Source: JBJXHB01 sp046160725 (GTDB lineage Bacteria; Pseudomonadota; Gammaproteobacteria; Burkholderiales; Burkholderiaceae_C). Taken from it: a stretch of 13,416 nucleotides of DNA. The first letter of the stretch is position 1, and each line of letters starts with the position of its first letter. The notes below the pieces were generated by a model. The model saw only the letters and a list, made by a program, of their open reading frames with translations. It was not told where the DNA came from and ran no database searches. Below are positions 12,177-13,416 of the stretch, piece after piece. Position numbers and translations under genes: made by a program. The stretch covers positions 1-13,416 of the forward strand of contig JBJXHB010000296.1 of assembly GCA_046160725.1 (NCBI GenBank). Reading direction: 5' to 3'.

Positions 12177-13160
12177 CTACCCGATCAGCTCGTCCGCGCG
12201 CAGCAACAGGGCCTGCGGCAGGCGCAGGCCCAGGGCACGCGCGGTGCCCTGGCTCAAGGCCAGCTGGAAGGTGCTGGGCTGCTCGATCGGCAACTCGGCG
12301 GGCCTGGCGCCCTTGAGGATCCGGTCGACGAAGTAGGCGCTGCGGTGGAAGGCCGCTTCCAGGTCGGGGCCGTAGCTCATCAGCCCGCCGCCGCGCAGGT
12401 AGGCCCGGTTGGCGAAGATCGTCGCCAGCCGGTGCTTCAGCGCCAGCTCGCCAAGCGCCGCGCGATAGGTGATCGTCGGCAGGCTGGAGATGATGGCCAC
12501 GCCCTGCACGCCCTGGCGCACGGCATCGGCAAAGGCGGCGTCGACCCCCTGCGGCAGCGGCACCGGCATCTCGACCACCTCGACGCCGAGGTCCTTGCCC
12601 GCCGCCACGCTGATCTGCAGGGCCCTTGTCGGCGGGTTGGGGCCGGCGGTGTAGAGGGCGGCGGCACGACGCAGGCCGGGCACCGCCTCCTTCAGCAGCT
12701 CGATGCGCTTGGCCGCCAGCTCGGTGGCGAGCACCGAGATGCCGGTGACATGGCCGTCCGGCCGGGCCATGCTGGTGGTGACGCCGCTCGCCACCGCATC
12801 GCCGAGCGCGGGGTGCACCATGGGCATGGCCGGGTTCTGCGACCGCACCGGGGCAATGCCGACATCCGCGCAGACCATCAGGGTCGGCTGCAGGCCCAGC
12901 AGCTCGGCCACCAGCGGCGCCACGCGGTTGCGGTCGAAGGCGGCCCAGCGGAAGTCGATTGCCAGGTTCTGGCCCTCGATCCAGCCGCGCTCGCGCATGC
13001 CACGCACGAAGGCCTGGTCGAATTCGTTCGGGCCCGGCCGCAGCGAGATGTAGCCCACGCGCGCCATCCGGGACGGCGCCTGCGACCACGCCAGGGGTAC
13101 CGCGAAAGCCGGGACGGCCATCGCGCCGGCAGCCCGCACGACGCTTCTTCGATCGACCAT
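12177..13160 (-). CDS. ABC transporter substrate-binding protein (PF04392 type)
   Basis: Starting at ATG 13160 the protein has 327 residues, normal for the PF04392 (ABC_sub_bind, TrpX-like) family. The open frame runs further upstream, but only this start gives a signal peptide: MVDRRSVVRAAGAMAVPAFA, hydrophobic core, then AWSQA with probable cleavage after about residue 28. AAGGTGG precedes the ATG by four bases. The mature part has typical family stretches: RVGYISLRPGPNEFDQAFVR, GMRERGWIEGQNLAIDFRWA, RPDGHVTGIS, ELLKEAVPGLRRAAALY and a closing QALLLRADELIG. It should be periplasmic and deliver an organic ligand, perhaps an amino acid or similar, to an ABC permease, but no permease or ATPase gene is in the window. 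It follows the enoyl-CoA hydratase gene by 121 bases on the same strand and converges on the NO/c-di-GMP operon. In related bacteria such proteins sometimes accompany GGDEF/EAL sensors, so a sensory role is possible. Confidence 0.88.
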   Translation of the reverse strand: MVDRRSVVRAAGAMAVPAFAVPLAWSQAPSRMARVGYISLRPGPNEFDQAFVRGMRERGWIEGQNLAIDFRWAAFDRNRVAPLVAELLGLQPTLMVCADVGIAPVRSQNPAMPMVHPALGDAVASGVTTSMARPDGHVTGISVLATELAAKRIELLKEAVPGLRRAAALYTAGPNPPTRALQISVAAGKDLGVEVVEMPVPLPQGVDAAFADAVRQGVQGVAIISSLPTITYRAALGELALKHRLATIFANRAYLRGGGLMSYGPDLEAAFHRSAYFVDRILKGARPAELPIEQPSTFQLALSQGTARALGLRLPQALLLRADELIG

Positions 13161-13281
13161 GAGGCCACCTTCCGGAGGCGACATCCAGGGCCAGGCGGAG
13201 TGCCGGCCATACCGGAAGGTCGCACGCGCAGGATAGCCGCTGGACGGGCAGGCGTACGAAGACGTCGGCGGCCCGCCGCTC

Positions 13282-13416
13282 TCACTCGAACCCGGGCTCC
13301 TCGCCGAACGGCAGCACCGGCAGGCCGGCGCTGACGCGGTCCGGCCAGACCGCCGGGCGCTTGTCGAGGAAGGCGCCGATGCCCTCGCGCGCGTCGGCAC
13401 TGCGGCCGCGGGCCTG
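13282..13416 (-). CDS. Enoyl-CoA hydratase/isomerase, C-terminal end only
   Basis: The frame enters from the right edge and ends at TGA (13282-13284), giving 44 residues. The segment SADAREGIGAFLDKRPAVW is the usual C-terminal signature of crotonase-fold enoyl-CoA hydratases (commonly S-x-D-x-x-E-G-x-x-A-F-x-E-K-R-x-P). The catalytic part lies outside the window. The protein has a slightly longer tail after the signature than many relatives. It would act in fatty-acid or aromatic acyl-CoA breakdown and fits the acyl-CoA theme of the left edge, though about 11 kb separates them. Confidence 0.8.
   Translation of the reverse strand, partial: QARGRSADAREGIGAFLDKRPAVWPDRVSAGLPVLPFGEEPGFE

Noticed and set aside
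13161..13400. N-terminal extension of the substrate-binding protein to base 13400
   Set aside because: The added residues are Ser/Arg/Pro-rich without similarity, overlap the enoyl-CoA hydratase end in another frame, and would bury the evident signal peptide that starts at ATG 13160.

Overview
This is a very GC-rich, gene-dense window of the kind found in environmental Burkholderiales (betaproteobacteria). That assignment is an inference from base composition, gene families and neighbourhoods; the window holds no rRNA or other taxonomic marker. I see no tRNA, rRNA, CRISPR array, insertion sequence, integrase or plasmid function.

Layout. Bases 3-1986 carry acyl-CoA metabolism on the + strand: the C-terminal part of an acyl-CoA carboxylase carboxyltransferase, then a short-chain dehydrogenase/reductase. 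Bases 2141-4730 form a block of visibly more relaxed codon use: a short MgtE-type magnesium transporter with CBS domains but no N-terminal regulatory domain, a decayed fragment of a VOC (glyoxalase-like) gene, and an outer-membrane beta-barrel candidate whose start overlaps the stop of that fragment. Bases 4745-7404 on the - strand hold the most striking pair: a 729-residue patatin-like phospholipase with a proline-rich N-terminal region and, directly downstream, a CesT/Tir-type type III secretion chaperone. Size, gene order and catalytic motifs resemble the ExoU-SpcU effector-chaperone pair of Pseudomonas aeruginosa. No type III apparatus gene lies in the window. Divergent from the effector are a hypothetical gene and an MFS transporter that overlap at ATGA (7472-9213).

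Bases 9336-12160 form a two-gene signalling operon: a haem nitric oxide/oxygen-binding (H-NOX) sensor followed after 5 bases by a PAS-PAS-GGDEF-EAL protein. The GGDEF motif is degenerate (GGDKF) while the EAL metal-binding residues are intact, which predicts NO-controlled c-di-GMP breakdown. Convergent to it, on the - strand, are a PF04392-type ABC substrate-binding protein (12177-13160) and, at the right edge, the last 44 residues of an enoyl-CoA hydratase/isomerase.

Two working systems stand out: a candidate host-directed phospholipase effector with its dedicated chaperone, and an NO-to-c-di-GMP switch. The flanking genes (acyl-CoA carboxylase, SDR, enoyl-CoA hydratase) suggest ordinary chromosomal catabolic surroundings into which the 2.1-7.4 kb accessory block may have been placed.
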